Source of the DNA: Chitinophaga sp. | Lineage (GTDB): Bacteria > Bacteroidota > Bacteroidia > Chitinophagales > Chitinophagaceae | Direction of reading: 5' to 3' | Length of the DNA stretch: 64,000 bases | NCBI RefSeq assembly: GCF_017745275.1 | Contig: NZ_JAGHZS010000001.1 | Span: 496,001 to 560,000, forward strand | Part shown: positions 52,658 to 62,079 of the stretch, piece by piece | Numbering within the stretch: position 1 is the first letter of the stretch | Layout of the letters: each line of letters opens with the position of its first letter | The notes under the pieces: model-generated | Told to the model about the DNA's origin: nothing | Databases searched by the model: none | The model's input: only the letters and a program-made list of their open reading frames with translations | Program-made: the position numbers and the translations under genes

Positions 52658-54712
52658 TTATTTTACTACGGGGAATGCTACTATTCTCACTTTGGTGCAG
52701 CCATAGGGCACCAGGGTAATCACTTCTTCTTTATCGTTTACCTTACCTTTATAAACGCCATTTCTATTGGTTACGGGTTGTGGCGCAACATCGTCTACCA
52801 GCTTCCATTCCGGGATCTTTTTCCCGGTGGTGGTAATGGTAACAGGCACATGGGCCAGGTTCCACACAAAGTCAGCGGCAGCGGGTTGTACAGCGCTTAC
52901 TTTCAGATATTGTGCAGGCGATTGAACTACTTTCTCCGGCAGGCCATAGTTCCAGTCTTCTTTAGGATATACACTGAAATAATCTCCTTCTACTTCGTCA
53001 TGTCCTGTTTCCCACTGCTCGTTTAACTTCAAGGCATATACGAGTGGACCACGCTCTACCGCACGTGAGTTACGGCCCCAGTTGGAAGTACGCACCTGCA
53101 TAGGTAATTGCAGGGTGAGCTGGTCGTTGTTATTCCACGTACGCTGCAGGGTAATTATCTGACCACCTTTCTCCTTACGGAGCGGTTGACCATTCAGCAA
53201 CACTACGGCTTCTGTACACCAGGCCGGGATACGCAACTGTAAAGGGAATGCCACCGGCTGTGCCATGGTCAGGTTAAACTGTACCTGTTCATCAAAAGGA
53301 TAGCTGGTCACTTCTTTGATGGTCACTGCAGTATTGTTTTTCCCCAGCTTTGTGGTCACTTCATTGGGGCTATAAGTGAGCGCTGCCAATCCTTTCCCTG
53401 CGGTAGTATACCAAAGATGGCCTGCAAACTTAGTCCAGCCCTGGTGCATGTTAGCGAGGCAACACGTGTAACCGCTGCGCATACCCAGTACATTATTCAT
53501 TTCCCGGTCGAATGGCAGCGAGAAATTAAATACACCTCTTTTAATATTTACCTGGTTCGCCACCTGGAAATATTGTTTAGCGTTATAATCGTCGGTTGTT
53601 TGCGCGGGTAAGGCATTAAATGTCATACGCTCCAATGCATCTGCGTAGGCGGGATCACCTGAGATGGCGATAATTTCTTCCAGTGAAAACATGGCCTCTA
53701 CGATGGCGCATAACTCTGTTCCCTGCGTAGGTGCGTTACCGTGTAAATCTTCATCAGCAGAGAAGATACCCATCGGTAGTCCATGCAGGTTCATCAGATC
53801 TGTGAAACCCGTATGCAGGTATTGCAGGTATTGTTTGTTGCCGGTGCGCTGATAGTTCAGTGCCGGCGCTTTCAGACCCATACCCACATTCACACCATGA
53901 CGACGCATCCAGTGCTGATCATTTTGCTGTGCTGCCGCATCTATTACCCAGCTACGGTTACCCAGCCAGGTAGTCCAGGCAAACGACTGGGATTCCAACA
54001 GTGTCGCCAGCTCCAGCAGCTTCTTATCTTTTGTAATACCATACAGCCACTGTGCCATCATAATATTTTCCGAACCGCGGGAAGTAGCCCATTCTGTCCA
54101 CTTACTAAGCGGACAAGCTTTCAGTGTTTGCAACTGGTAATTAAAATACCGTGTCATAAAAGATAAAACACGGGTATCATTTGTGGCCGTATAATATTGT
54201 TGCAGTACTTTCAGCATCACCATCTTTGGCCACCAGTCTTCCCCTTCTGCCGCATTACTCACACCAATGGTGGTATTGTTTTTCCCCTCCGTGGCCGTCA
54301 ATGGCCCGAAATAGCCGGACGGGCGCTGCTGTTGCAAAGTCCAGTTGATATAACGCAATACTTTTTCCTGCAATACTTTGTCATCCAACAGGTAAGCCAA
54401 CGGCACAGCGCCATCCAGCCAGTAGGGTGTTTCCTCTCCGCCATCTCCTTTTCCACCCAGCCAGCCATTGTCGTTTTTCACTTTATTATATACTTCGTCG
54501 AGGTGCCCGGAAGTACCGTCCCGCATGATTTGCAACTGGTGCCGCAGCCAACCCTGTGGCTTGATAGCGCCCAATGGCAATGGCTCATATACGGGTTTTA
54601 CATACACATTGGTATCAGCCCTGGTACCCGGCGGATGCATAGCATCCGCCGGAATAACACCTATGAAAAAAGCAGAAAGAATAAATAAGCCAAACGACTT
54701 TCGCTTTCTCAT
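52658..54712 (-). CDS. GH127-type beta-L-arabinofuranosidase
   Basis: A 684-residue secreted glycosidase of the GH127/DUF1680 group with a signal peptide (1-24). Motifs: GEETPYWLDGAVPLAYLLDD near residue 90, EGEDWWPKMVMLKVLQQYY, and the paired cysteines in SGYTCCLANMHQGW, one the nucleophile and one a zinc ligand in characterised members. The related family GH146 cannot be excluded. It likely removes terminal beta-L-arabinofuranose from plant glycans such as arabinan or extensin side chains. Two bases separate its start from the GH2 gene. Confidence 0.85.
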   Translation of the reverse strand: MRKRKSFGLFILSAFFIGVIPADAMHPPGTRADTNVYVKPVYEPLPLGAIKPQGWLRHQLQIMRDGTSGHLDEVYNKVKNDNGWLGGKGDGGEETPYWLDGAVPLAYLLDDKVLQEKVLRYINWTLQQQRPSGYFGPLTATEGKNNTTIGVSNAAEGEDWWPKMVMLKVLQQYYTATNDTRVLSFMTRYFNYQLQTLKACPLSKWTEWATSRGSENIMMAQWLYGITKDKKLLELATLLESQSFAWTTWLGNRSWVIDAAAQQNDQHWMRRHGVNVGMGLKAPALNYQRTGNKQYLQYLHTGFTDLMNLHGLPMGIFSADEDLHGNAPTQGTELCAIVEAMFSLEEIIAISGDPAYADALERMTFNALPAQTTDDYNAKQYFQVANQVNIKRGVFNFSLPFDREMNNVLGMRSGYTCCLANMHQGWTKFAGHLWYTTAGKGLAALTYSPNEVTTKLGKNNTAVTIKEVTSYPFDEQVQFNLTMAQPVAFPLQLRIPAWCTEAVVLLNGQPLRKEKGGQIITLQRTWNNNDQLTLQLPMQVRTSNWGRNSRAVERGPLVYALKLNEQWETGHDEVEGDYFSVYPKEDWNYGLPEKVVQSPAQYLKVSAVQPAAADFVWNLAHVPVTITTTGKKIPEWKLVDDVAPQPVTNRNGVYKGKVNDKEEVITLVPYGCTKVRIVAFPVVK

Positions 54713-54714
54713 GG

Positions 54715-56559
54715 TTATGGTTTTATGGTTACCAAAGCCGGGTTATATAACTTCTGATGGATTGCTTTTAGTTTCTCCAGCGGCATCTTTTGTACTTTAC
54801 GATCGTAGGTCATGAGACCATTAATTTCTACTTCCACGTCAGTGGTTTGTGTATACACCGCAGCCGACAATCCCTGCCTGATCAATGTTTCCAGCCTGTC
54901 GGTGAAGCCACTGTAGCGTTTGAACAGGTCGTCCGCATTCTTGAAGCTCTGGTAACCCCAGTTATCTTTTTGCTGCCATACGTGATCATTTACCGGCAGT
55001 CCGAGACCACCGAATTCACCCAGCACAATGGCGCGTTTATCACCATATACGGCCGGATCGGGCATAGCTGGCTCCGGATAGTTGTGCAGGTCGATGATAG
55101 GACCTATCGGGTAGAAGTTACCACCACTGGCGGTATTCACGAGGCGCGACGGATCTTTCTCCATGGTCCATTTGGCAATGTCCATGGTTTTAAATTGTCC
55201 CCATGCTTCGTTGAATGGTGTCCATACTACAATAGAAGGATAGTTGTATAAATGATCGATGATGGCATTCCATTCTTTTCTGTAGTAGCCTTCTGATTCA
55301 GGAGAACGTTGCTGATCAGTAGCGCGGTCTATTATACCAGGACGGGGTTCCCAGCCATTACCCAGGTCGCCGCTGGGCATATCCTGCCATACCATGATGC
55401 CCAGTTGATCGCAGTAGTAATACCAGCGTGCAGGTTCTACTTTGATGTGTTTGCGGATCATGTTAAAGCCCATGGCTTTGGTTTGTGCGATGTCGAACTT
55501 CAGCGCTTCATCGGTGGGCGCAGTGTATAAGCCGTCGGGCCACCAACCCTGATCCAGTGGACCGAACTGAAATACGAAGCGGTTGTTTAATAACATACGC
55601 TCTATGCCATTGGCATCTTTTCCAACAGACGATTTGCGCATAGCGAAATAGCTCTTCACTTCATCGATCACTTTTCCTTTACGTGTAACCGTTAACTTTA
55701 GGTCGTAGAGGAAAGGGGATTCGGGCGACCATAATTTTGGAGAAGGAATTTTCAGCACTGTGTTTTCTCCATTCAGCGTGCTTTCTGCTACTTTGTTGCC
55801 ACCATCAAAAGCTGTTACAGTGATAACATCTCCTGCTTTCGCATTTTGTACGTTGGCCGATATGGTGAGGTTTTGGTTGTCAATATCCGGTGTTTGTTTG
55901 GTGCCTGCGATATAAGTATCTGCTACTGCTTCTACCCATACTGTTTGCCAGATACCAGTTACCGGCGTATACCAGATGCCTTCCGGTCTTTTTACCTGCT
56001 TGCCTCTTGGTTGTACGCCTTCGTCGGTAGGGTCCCATACTTTTACTACGATATCCTGTTTACCTTTTTTCACGAGTGCCGTAATGTCGAGCGTAAAGGG
56101 ATCAAAGCCGCCTTCATGATTGCCGGCTTCCTGGCCATTCACGTATACGGTAGTACGCCAGTCAACGGCGCCAAAATGTAACAGGATCTTCTTTCCCTGC
56201 ATAGCAGACGGCAAGGTTAACGAGGTATTATACCAGAGTACATTATCTTTTCCTACATTCTTTCCTACACCGGAAAGAGCTGATTCTACTGCAAACGGTA
56301 CCAGGATCTGCCCATCCCAGCTAGTGGGCTTATCTTCATTCTTTGGTTTAATGGCATAGTTCCACAGGCCATTCAGATTTTTCCAGTTGCCACGAACCAG
56401 CTGAGGGCGGGGATATTCAGGTAACACAGCGTTGGGCGTTACCTTTTCACTCCAGGTGGTAGCTATTTTTCCGGTTACCATTTTCCACTGCTGTTGTGCT
56501 TCCACGGTATTCCATCCGAGTCCGAGCGCCAGTGCAATAATTAAGTGCGTCTTTTTCAT
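54715..56559 (-). CDS. GH2 family glycosidase
   Basis: A 614-residue secreted GH2 enzyme (signal 1-21). N-terminal sugar-binding jelly roll (WKNLNGLWNYAIKPKN, LHFGAVDWRTTVYVNGQEAG), immunoglobulin-like middle, TIM barrel with KHIKVEPARWYYYCDQLGI. The acid/base glutamate is in VVWTPFNEAWG and the nucleophile glutamate in VLGEFGGLG. Shorter than typical LacZ, lacking C-terminal domains. Specificity (beta-galactosidase, beta-mannosidase, alpha-L-arabinofuranosidase-like) cannot be read. It belongs to the PUL operon. Confidence 0.9.
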   Translation of the reverse strand: MKKTHLIIALALGLGWNTVEAQQQWKMVTGKIATTWSEKVTPNAVLPEYPRPQLVRGNWKNLNGLWNYAIKPKNEDKPTSWDGQILVPFAVESALSGVGKNVGKDNVLWYNTSLTLPSAMQGKKILLHFGAVDWRTTVYVNGQEAGNHEGGFDPFTLDITALVKKGKQDIVVKVWDPTDEGVQPRGKQVKRPEGIWYTPVTGIWQTVWVEAVADTYIAGTKQTPDIDNQNLTISANVQNAKAGDVITVTAFDGGNKVAESTLNGENTVLKIPSPKLWSPESPFLYDLKLTVTRKGKVIDEVKSYFAMRKSSVGKDANGIERMLLNNRFVFQFGPLDQGWWPDGLYTAPTDEALKFDIAQTKAMGFNMIRKHIKVEPARWYYYCDQLGIMVWQDMPSGDLGNGWEPRPGIIDRATDQQRSPESEGYYRKEWNAIIDHLYNYPSIVVWTPFNEAWGQFKTMDIAKWTMEKDPSRLVNTASGGNFYPIGPIIDLHNYPEPAMPDPAVYGDKRAIVLGEFGGLGLPVNDHVWQQKDNWGYQSFKNADDLFKRYSGFTDRLETLIRQGLSAAVYTQTTDVEVEINGLMTYDRKVQKMPLEKLKAIHQKLYNPALVTIKP

Positions 56560-56578
56560 ATGTCTGCTTAAAATGATT

Positions 56579-57601
56579 TTATTCTCCCGAAGGTTTTTTA
56601 ATGGGGGTATTTATTTTCACCGGCTCACCGAAGTATGGGCTGCCGTCAGCTTTCCAGTTAACTTGCTGGATGCGTGGATTTCTGCGCTGGCCACAACCCT
56701 CGCCAGCGTTGGAGTTGGCGTGGTAAATGATCCAGTCTTCCCGGCCATCCGGCGATTTAAAGAAGCCATTGTGTCCCGGTGCATAGGCGCCATTTTCAGG
56801 TTTGCGTTGCAACACCGGCTCCGGAAACTTGGTCCAGCTTTGCGGCAGCAGCGGATCTGCTCCATGTTTCAATTGCATCATCCCCAGGGCATAGTTTTCT
56901 GTCCAACAACCACTGGCAGAAAAAATAAGGAACACTTCTCCATTGGCATTCTTCAATATCTCTGGTCCTTCATTCACTCCATTCTGTTCCCATTTATACT
57001 GTGGCGCCGCTATTTCTACCCGCGGTGATACCAGCGTCCATGGATTGGCCATACGGGTAATATAGAGCCGTTGTATGCCATCTTTCCCATTGTGGCCACT
57101 CCAGATAAAATAGGAAAGACCTTTATGTGTGAATACGGTACCGTCGATGGCAAAATAATCGGCAGCGGTATCTTTAATTTGTCCTTTGTCTGTCCAGCTA
57201 CCAGTAGTAGGATCTTTCGCACTATTCTCCAGTACAAACGTATGTTGTGGATGTATGCTATCGGATGATCCCGCGGTGTAATACAGGTACCATTTATTAT
57301 TCAGGCGATGTAGTTCCGGTGCCCAGATATCCCTGGCATTAGGCCCTTTGGCAGGTGGTGTCCAAACTATGATTTCCTTTGTTTTGCCCAGCTCCGACAT
57401 AGCTGCAGTTTTACGCATCACCAGGTTATGTCCGGTGGTGTTTAAATAATAGTACATGCCGTTATCCCGGATCACCCAGGGATCAGGACCACTACCCAAT
57501 AAAGGGTTGGTGAAAACGCCCGTTGTATCCGGTGCAGCGGCCTGACAAATAACGCTCATCAGTAGCAGGCATAGCAGGGAAAGTAGTGGACTACTTTTCA
57601 T
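56579..57601 (-). CDS. GH43 family glycosidase
   Basis: A 340-residue secreted five-bladed beta-propeller glycosidase with signal peptide 1-21. The three catalytic acids are placed as expected: Asp in GSGPDPWVIRDNGMYY near residue 40, Asp in YFAIDGTVFTH near 150, Glu in NEGPEILKN near 215. GH43 enzymes hydrolyse alpha-L-arabinofuranosides or beta-xylosides. It is first in the PUL operon, 19 bases before the GH2 gene, and its promoter region faces the regulator across the large palindrome. Confidence 0.92.
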   Translation of the reverse strand: MKSSPLLSLLCLLLMSVICQAAAPDTTGVFTNPLLGSGPDPWVIRDNGMYYYLNTTGHNLVMRKTAAMSELGKTKEIIVWTPPAKGPNARDIWAPELHRLNNKWYLYYTAGSSDSIHPQHTFVLENSAKDPTTGSWTDKGQIKDTAADYFAIDGTVFTHKGLSYFIWSGHNGKDGIQRLYITRMANPWTLVSPRVEIAAPQYKWEQNGVNEGPEILKNANGEVFLIFSASGCWTENYALGMMQLKHGADPLLPQSWTKFPEPVLQRKPENGAYAPGHNGFFKSPDGREDWIIYHANSNAGEGCGQRRNPRIQQVNWKADGSPYFGEPVKINTPIKKPSGE

Positions 57602-57629
57602 AACATGGATTTAGCTTTTGGCCCTAGTT

Positions 57630-57648
57630 AAGCGTATAAATCACGCTT
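57630..57648. promoter_or_regulatory. Inverted repeat upstream of the PUL operon
   Basis: AAGCGT/ACGCTT with a 7-base spacer lies 29 bases upstream of the GH43 start. It is a candidate binding site for the AraC-type response regulator encoded divergently. No canonical -7 box was seen near it, so the promoter remains unplaced. Confidence 0.3.
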
Positions 57649-57755
57649 GAAACAGTTCTTCAAAGAAAAGAATTCCTTTGCTTCACTGTGTATCCTTTTA
57701 TCTCAATTTTTCACTTTTTTGTATCAAATTTTATTAAAAAAGGAAAAAGCGGAAA

Positions 57756-57987
57756 GCATAAAGCAAAAAGCTATTTTAGCGGATGATATTAGCGTATTTT
57801 GTCTGTGAGTAGGATTAGACTGATTATACTGATTTTTATTTTTTGATTTAGGAAGATGAAGGACGATATAAGCTATTAGATTCGCATAAATCTTACAAAA
57901 TCAAAACCAATCAGTATAATCAGTCTAATCCTACTCACAGACAAAATACGCTAATATCATCCGCTAAAATAGCTTTTTGCTTTATGC
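57756..57987. repeat. Class I composite giant palindrome, copy H
   Basis: Perfect 79-base arms at 57756-57834 and 57909-57987 enclose a 74-base AT-rich loop that can itself pair (TTTTGATTT with AAATCAAAA). From outside in, the arms hold heptamers (ATAAAGC, AAAAAGC), the class I core CTATTTTAGCGGATGAT, and an additional inner block with GAGTAGGATTAGACTGATT absent from other copies. The right side continues as alternating GCTTTTT and GCTTTAT units to 58017. It fills the 416-base region between the PUL and its regulator. Confidence 0.9.
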
Positions 57988-58017
57988 TTTTTGCTTTATG
58001 CTTTTTGCTTTATGCTC

Positions 58018-61000
58018 ATGATAAAGGCCAGATATTATATTTCCATTTTACTGTTGCTGCTGAGCAAAATAACGTATAGCCAGGAAGCCAACTTCATTCA
58101 CTACCAGGTAGAGAATGGGTTGTCACATAGTGCAGTGATATGCACCCTGCAAGATCAGCAAGGCTTTATGTGGTTTGGAACTATCTACGGCTTAAACCGC
58201 TTCGATGGCAAAACCTTTCGTGTGTTCCGGCGCAGCAACGAGCCGGGCAGTTTAGGTGGCAACTTTATATTAAGTCTTTTCCAGGATGACAATGGATTAA
58301 TCTATGTAGGCACCGATAAAGGCGCATATGTATATGATCCGCACAATGAAAAATTCCGTTTCCTGGATAAACGCATGAATGGTGATATAAGGGCTATCAC
58401 AAAAGATACAAAGGGGAACATCTGGTTTGTGTCCGGTGGTAGTTTGTTCCGTTATCATACGGCCAGCGACAGCTTATATAATGTCCGGCACGCATTTGAA
58501 GCTACGTCCGCTTGTATGGGAAGTGATGGCCACTTATGGGCCTCTTCTACCGATGGAAAAATAGCAGTATATGATCCGCTAAAAAATGTCTTTACCAGCT
58601 ACGACCTTTATGATCACTCTCCTGCCAGCAGCACGCAATGGATACAAAAAATTGTTTGCCTCGGTAAGGATTCCATCTGGATATGTACCAACACACAAGG
58701 CATTAAATTATTCGACCTCCGCACCCATACTTATAAGGATTTCCTTTCTACCGCTCCGGATCACACAGAGATATATGCAAGGGATATCATTCAGCGTAAC
58801 CCGGATGAATACTGGGTAGCATCGGAATCAGGTATTTATATTTATCACCTGCAAAGCGGTGATATCATCAACCTGAGAAAAAAATATAACGACCCCTACT
58901 CTCTTTCCGACAATGCAGTATATAGTTTTTGTGAGGATAAAGAAGGTGGAATATGGGCGGGTACTTACTTTGGCGGCATCAACTATTTCCCGCAACCATA
59001 TACGGCTTTCGAAAAATTTTTTCCGCAAACCGGTATTCCTTCTCTGAGCGGAAACGCGGTGAGAGAAATTCATCCCGATCGTTACGGCCATTTATGGATA
59101 GGTACGGAAGATGGCGGTCTCAATAAATTTACGATTGCCAACGGCGCTTTCAGTAATATCAAACCATTGCCCCCACCGCAAACGGGATTGTCGCATACCA
59201 ATATCCATGGCCTGATGGTCACCGGCGACTCTCTATGGATCGGCACTTTCGAACATGGATTGGATATACTGGATATTCCCAGCGGCAGATTTATCCGGCA
59301 TTATAAAGCCGGACCTGCCGCGCATCAACTACGTAGCAACTTCATTTATGCTATGCTGCGTACCCGCAACGGGGATATCCTGATTTGCACTACCCGGGGA
59401 TTATATCAATATAACCGTGGGCGGGATGATTTTGAAGAAGTAACGGAAGTACCGTCGTATATGTTTTACACGGCTGTATTTGAAGACAGCGACGGCACCA
59501 TCTGGCTGGGTACTGTCAGAGACGGATTGTATTATTATAATCGCCGTACCGGCAAAAAGGGCTACTACCTGCATAATCCGGCTAATCCCAATAGCGTTAG
59601 CGACAACCGCACCAACAGCATCTTTGAAGACAGTCATCATCGTTTATGGCTGGCGACCGATAATGGCCTTTGCCTGTTTCACCGGGAACAAAATAATTTC
59701 ACTACCTACGATATCCGTCACGGATTTCTGAGTAACATGATTTTCAGCATCCTGGAAGATAAACGTGGCCTGCTTTGGATCTCTACCTCCAAGGGACTGG
59801 GTTGCTTTTCTCCGGCTATGGAAAAAGCCGTTGTTTACACAAAAGCTAATGGATTACTAAATGATCAGTTCAATTATAATTCAGGCTACCAGGACAGCAG
59901 CGGCAATATGTACTTCGGCAGTGTAAAAGGCATGATTCGTTTTAACCCGGATCATTTCCTGCGCAATCATTTCCTCCCACCTGTTTACATCACCGGCTTC
60001 CAGGTGTTTAACAAAGAGGCACAGGTAGGCGATATCCTGAAAAAGTCCATTTCTTATACGGATACCATTGTTTTGTCGCACGACCAATCCTCTTTCAGCA
60101 TCGACTTTGCCGCGCTAAGTTACACATCGCCGGAAATGACAGCTTATGCGTACAAGATGGAGGGACTGGAAAAAGACTGGACTTACCTGGAAACCAATCG
60201 TAAAGTTTACTTCACGAAATTATCGCCCGGCACTTATCGCTTTATGGTGAAAGCCGCCAACAGCGGCGGTAGCTGGGGAGAAACGCCGCGGGTACTTTTC
60301 ATTAAAATACTGCCGCCGTTCTGGGCCAGCTATCCTGCCTATGCAATTTATGCGTTGCTGCTGTGCAGTATCGCGTATGCTATTATCCGTTGGTATCATC
60401 AGCGGGCATTACAAAAACAAAAGCGGCAAATGGAGTTGCTGGCACATGAAAAAGAGAAAGAAGTATACCAGGCAAAAATAGAGTTCTTCACGCACCTGGC
60501 GCATGAAATCCGGACGCCACTAACCCTCATCAAAGGTCCGATGGAAAAGGTGATCAGGCATGCAGCAGAAGTGCCACAGGTACAAAAGAACCTGCGGATT
60601 ATGGAACGCAATACCGACCGGTTGCTGGATCTTACCAGCCAGTTGCTCGACTTCCGTAAAACGGAGATCCATGGTTTCAGTCTTAATTTTGTACGCACCG
60701 ATATCCCTGAATTGCTGAAAGAAAACCACCTGCGTTTCACACCGGCAGCAGAACAGAAAAATATCAAATTTAAAATAGAATTATCAAGTTTACATTTCTT
60801 TGCTTATGTAGACGCAGAAGCATTGTACAAAATACTCGGCAACCTGTTGAACAATGCTATCAAATATGCTGCTACTAAAGCATCTATACACCTGTTGCCC
60901 GTATCGGAGGGAGATATTACCTTTACGATACTGGTAAAAAATGATGGATATATTATTCCTCCGGAGATGAAGGACAAAATATTCGAACCTTTTTTCCGGG

Positions 61001-61185
61001 CGAAGGCAACGGCGGCGCAATCTGGTACAGGCATCGGTTTATCGCTGTCGAGGTCACTGACCATATTACATAAAGGAACGCTGGAGTTGCTGCCGCCGGA
61101 AGCAGGAGTCAACGTATTTTCATTAACCTTACCTGTTCACCAGGAAATAGAATTCAATTTGAGCAAATGGAAAATAAGCCACTGA
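58018..61185 (+). CDS. Hybrid-type sensor histidine kinase (two-component Y_Y_Y sensor) without receiver
   Basis: A 1055-residue PUL sensor from ATG 58018; an in-frame ATG at 57991 lies inside palindrome H and encodes MLYAFCFML ahead of a good signal peptide, so I prefer 58018. Signal peptide to about residue 24; then ~14 two-component-type beta-propeller repeats (recurring GxxWxGT/S, e.g. GFMWFGTIYGLNRF), Y_Y_Y domain near 670-760, one membrane helix near 765-790, HisKA with His829 in HLAHEIRTPLTLIKGP, and HATPase (LLNNAIKYA, GTGIGLSLSRSLT). The usual C-terminal receiver and AraC domains are in the next gene, overlapping by 19 bases. Confidence 0.92.
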   Translation: MIKARYYISILLLLLSKITYSQEANFIHYQVENGLSHSAVICTLQDQQGFMWFGTIYGLNRFDGKTFRVFRRSNEPGSLGGNFILSLFQDDNGLIYVGTDKGAYVYDPHNEKFRFLDKRMNGDIRAITKDTKGNIWFVSGGSLFRYHTASDSLYNVRHAFEATSACMGSDGHLWASSTDGKIAVYDPLKNVFTSYDLYDHSPASSTQWIQKIVCLGKDSIWICTNTQGIKLFDLRTHTYKDFLSTAPDHTEIYARDIIQRNPDEYWVASESGIYIYHLQSGDIINLRKKYNDPYSLSDNAVYSFCEDKEGGIWAGTYFGGINYFPQPYTAFEKFFPQTGIPSLSGNAVREIHPDRYGHLWIGTEDGGLNKFTIANGAFSNIKPLPPPQTGLSHTNIHGLMVTGDSLWIGTFEHGLDILDIPSGRFIRHYKAGPAAHQLRSNFIYAMLRTRNGDILICTTRGLYQYNRGRDDFEEVTEVPSYMFYTAVFEDSDGTIWLGTVRDGLYYYNRRTGKKGYYLHNPANPNSVSDNRTNSIFEDSHHRLWLATDNGLCLFHREQNNFTTYDIRHGFLSNMIFSILEDKRGLLWISTSKGLGCFSPAMEKAVVYTKANGLLNDQFNYNSGYQDSSGNMYFGSVKGMIRFNPDHFLRNHFLPPVYITGFQVFNKEAQVGDILKKSISYTDTIVLSHDQSSFSIDFAALSYTSPEMTAYAYKMEGLEKDWTYLETNRKVYFTKLSPGTYRFMVKAANSGGSWGETPRVLFIKILPPFWASYPAYAIYALLLCSIAYAIIRWYHQRALQKQKRQMELLAHEKEKEVYQAKIEFFTHLAHEIRTPLTLIKGPMEKVIRHAAEVPQVQKNLRIMERNTDRLLDLTSQLLDFRKTEIHGFSLNFVRTDIPELLKENHLRFTPAAEQKNIKFKIELSSLHFFAYVDAEALYKILGNLLNNAIKYAATKASIHLLPVSEGDITFTILVKNDGYIIPPEMKDKIFEPFFRAKATAAQSGTGIGLSLSRSLTILHKGTLELLPPEAGVNVFSLTLPVHQEIEFNLSKWKISH

Positions 61186-61946
61186 TACTGTTAGTAGATG
61201 ATAATGAAGAAATACTTTCTTTCATTGCTGATGACCTGGAAGATAAATATAAGATCGTCACGGCCCTTCATGGCGCTGCTGCCCTGCAAATCCTGCAGGA
61301 GCAACCTGTACAACTGGTGATCAGTGATGTGATGATGCCGGTAATGGATGGTTTTGAATTATGCCGCATCATTAAGTCTGGTGTGGAGTCCAGTCATATC
61401 CCCGTGATATTGCTTACCGCGCGGGACACGCTGCAATCCAAAATAGAAGGCCTGGAGCTGGGTGCAGATGCGTATATCGAAAAACCTTTTTCCCCTGAAT
61501 TTCTGCAGGCACAAATTGCGAGCTTACTGAGCAACCGTCATAAAATAAAATCCTACTACGCCAGTACGCCGCTGGTGCATATGCGGAGCATGGCTAACAC
61601 CAATGCCGATGCGCAGTTCCTGGAAAAATTGCACGACCTCATTAATCAACACCTCACCAACATCGACCTGGATGTAGAGCAGCTGGCAGACTTCATGAAT
61701 ATGAGCCGGCCTACTTTTTACAGGAAGATAAAAGCCATATCAGATTTAACCCCGCATGAACTGATTAATATTGCGAGACTTAAAAAAGCAGCGGCCTTAT
61801 TATCCACTGGTGCGTATAAAATTAATGAAGTAGCAGAGCTGAGTGGATTTGCTTCGCTGACAAATTTTGGAAAGAATTTCCAGAAACAGTTTGGGATACT
61901 ACCTTCCAGGTATGTAGCGCAAATACAGTCGGACAAAGAATCTTAG
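61167..61946 (+). CDS. AraC-type response regulator of the PUL (split from the sensor)
   Basis: A 259-residue response regulator: receiver domain with VDDNEE near residue 10 and phospho-acceptor Asp54 in LVISDVMMPVMDG, conserved lysine in YIEKPF, then a C-terminal AraC HTH (DLDVEQLADFMNMSRPTFYRKI and YKINEVAELSGFASLTNFGKNF). This is the output half of a hybrid two-component system. Its ATG lies 19 bases inside the sensor gene in the -1 frame. It should activate the divergent PUL operon. Confidence 0.93.
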   Translation: MENKPLILLVDDNEEILSFIADDLEDKYKIVTALHGAAALQILQEQPVQLVISDVMMPVMDGFELCRIIKSGVESSHIPVILLTARDTLQSKIEGLELGADAYIEKPFSPEFLQAQIASLLSNRHKIKSYYASTPLVHMRSMANTNADAQFLEKLHDLINQHLTNIDLDVEQLADFMNMSRPTFYRKIKAISDLTPHELINIARLKKAAALLSTGAYKINEVAELSGFASLTNFGKNFQKQFGILPSRYVAQIQSDKES

Positions 61947-62079
61947 CGATTTTATTTTTTTATTTCAAAAACATTTTCTACATTTAATTATCAGCAACCG
62001 ATACTGCTGTATCTCACACTCCCTTCCCAAATCAACTGAACCCGTAGGTAAATTTTCATTTTAAAAAACAACCTATAAG

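Noticed and set aside
3318..57987. Class I palindromes interpreted purely as Rho-independent terminators
   Set aside because: Three copies (13794, 25290, 57756) lie between divergent gene starts where no transcript ends, although copies at gene ends may well terminate transcription.
13794..58017. Repeated heptamer arrays as a CRISPR or tandem-repeat locus
   Set aside because: Repeats are 7 bases, directly adjacent, organised as palindromes at separate loci; there are no spacers and no cas genes.
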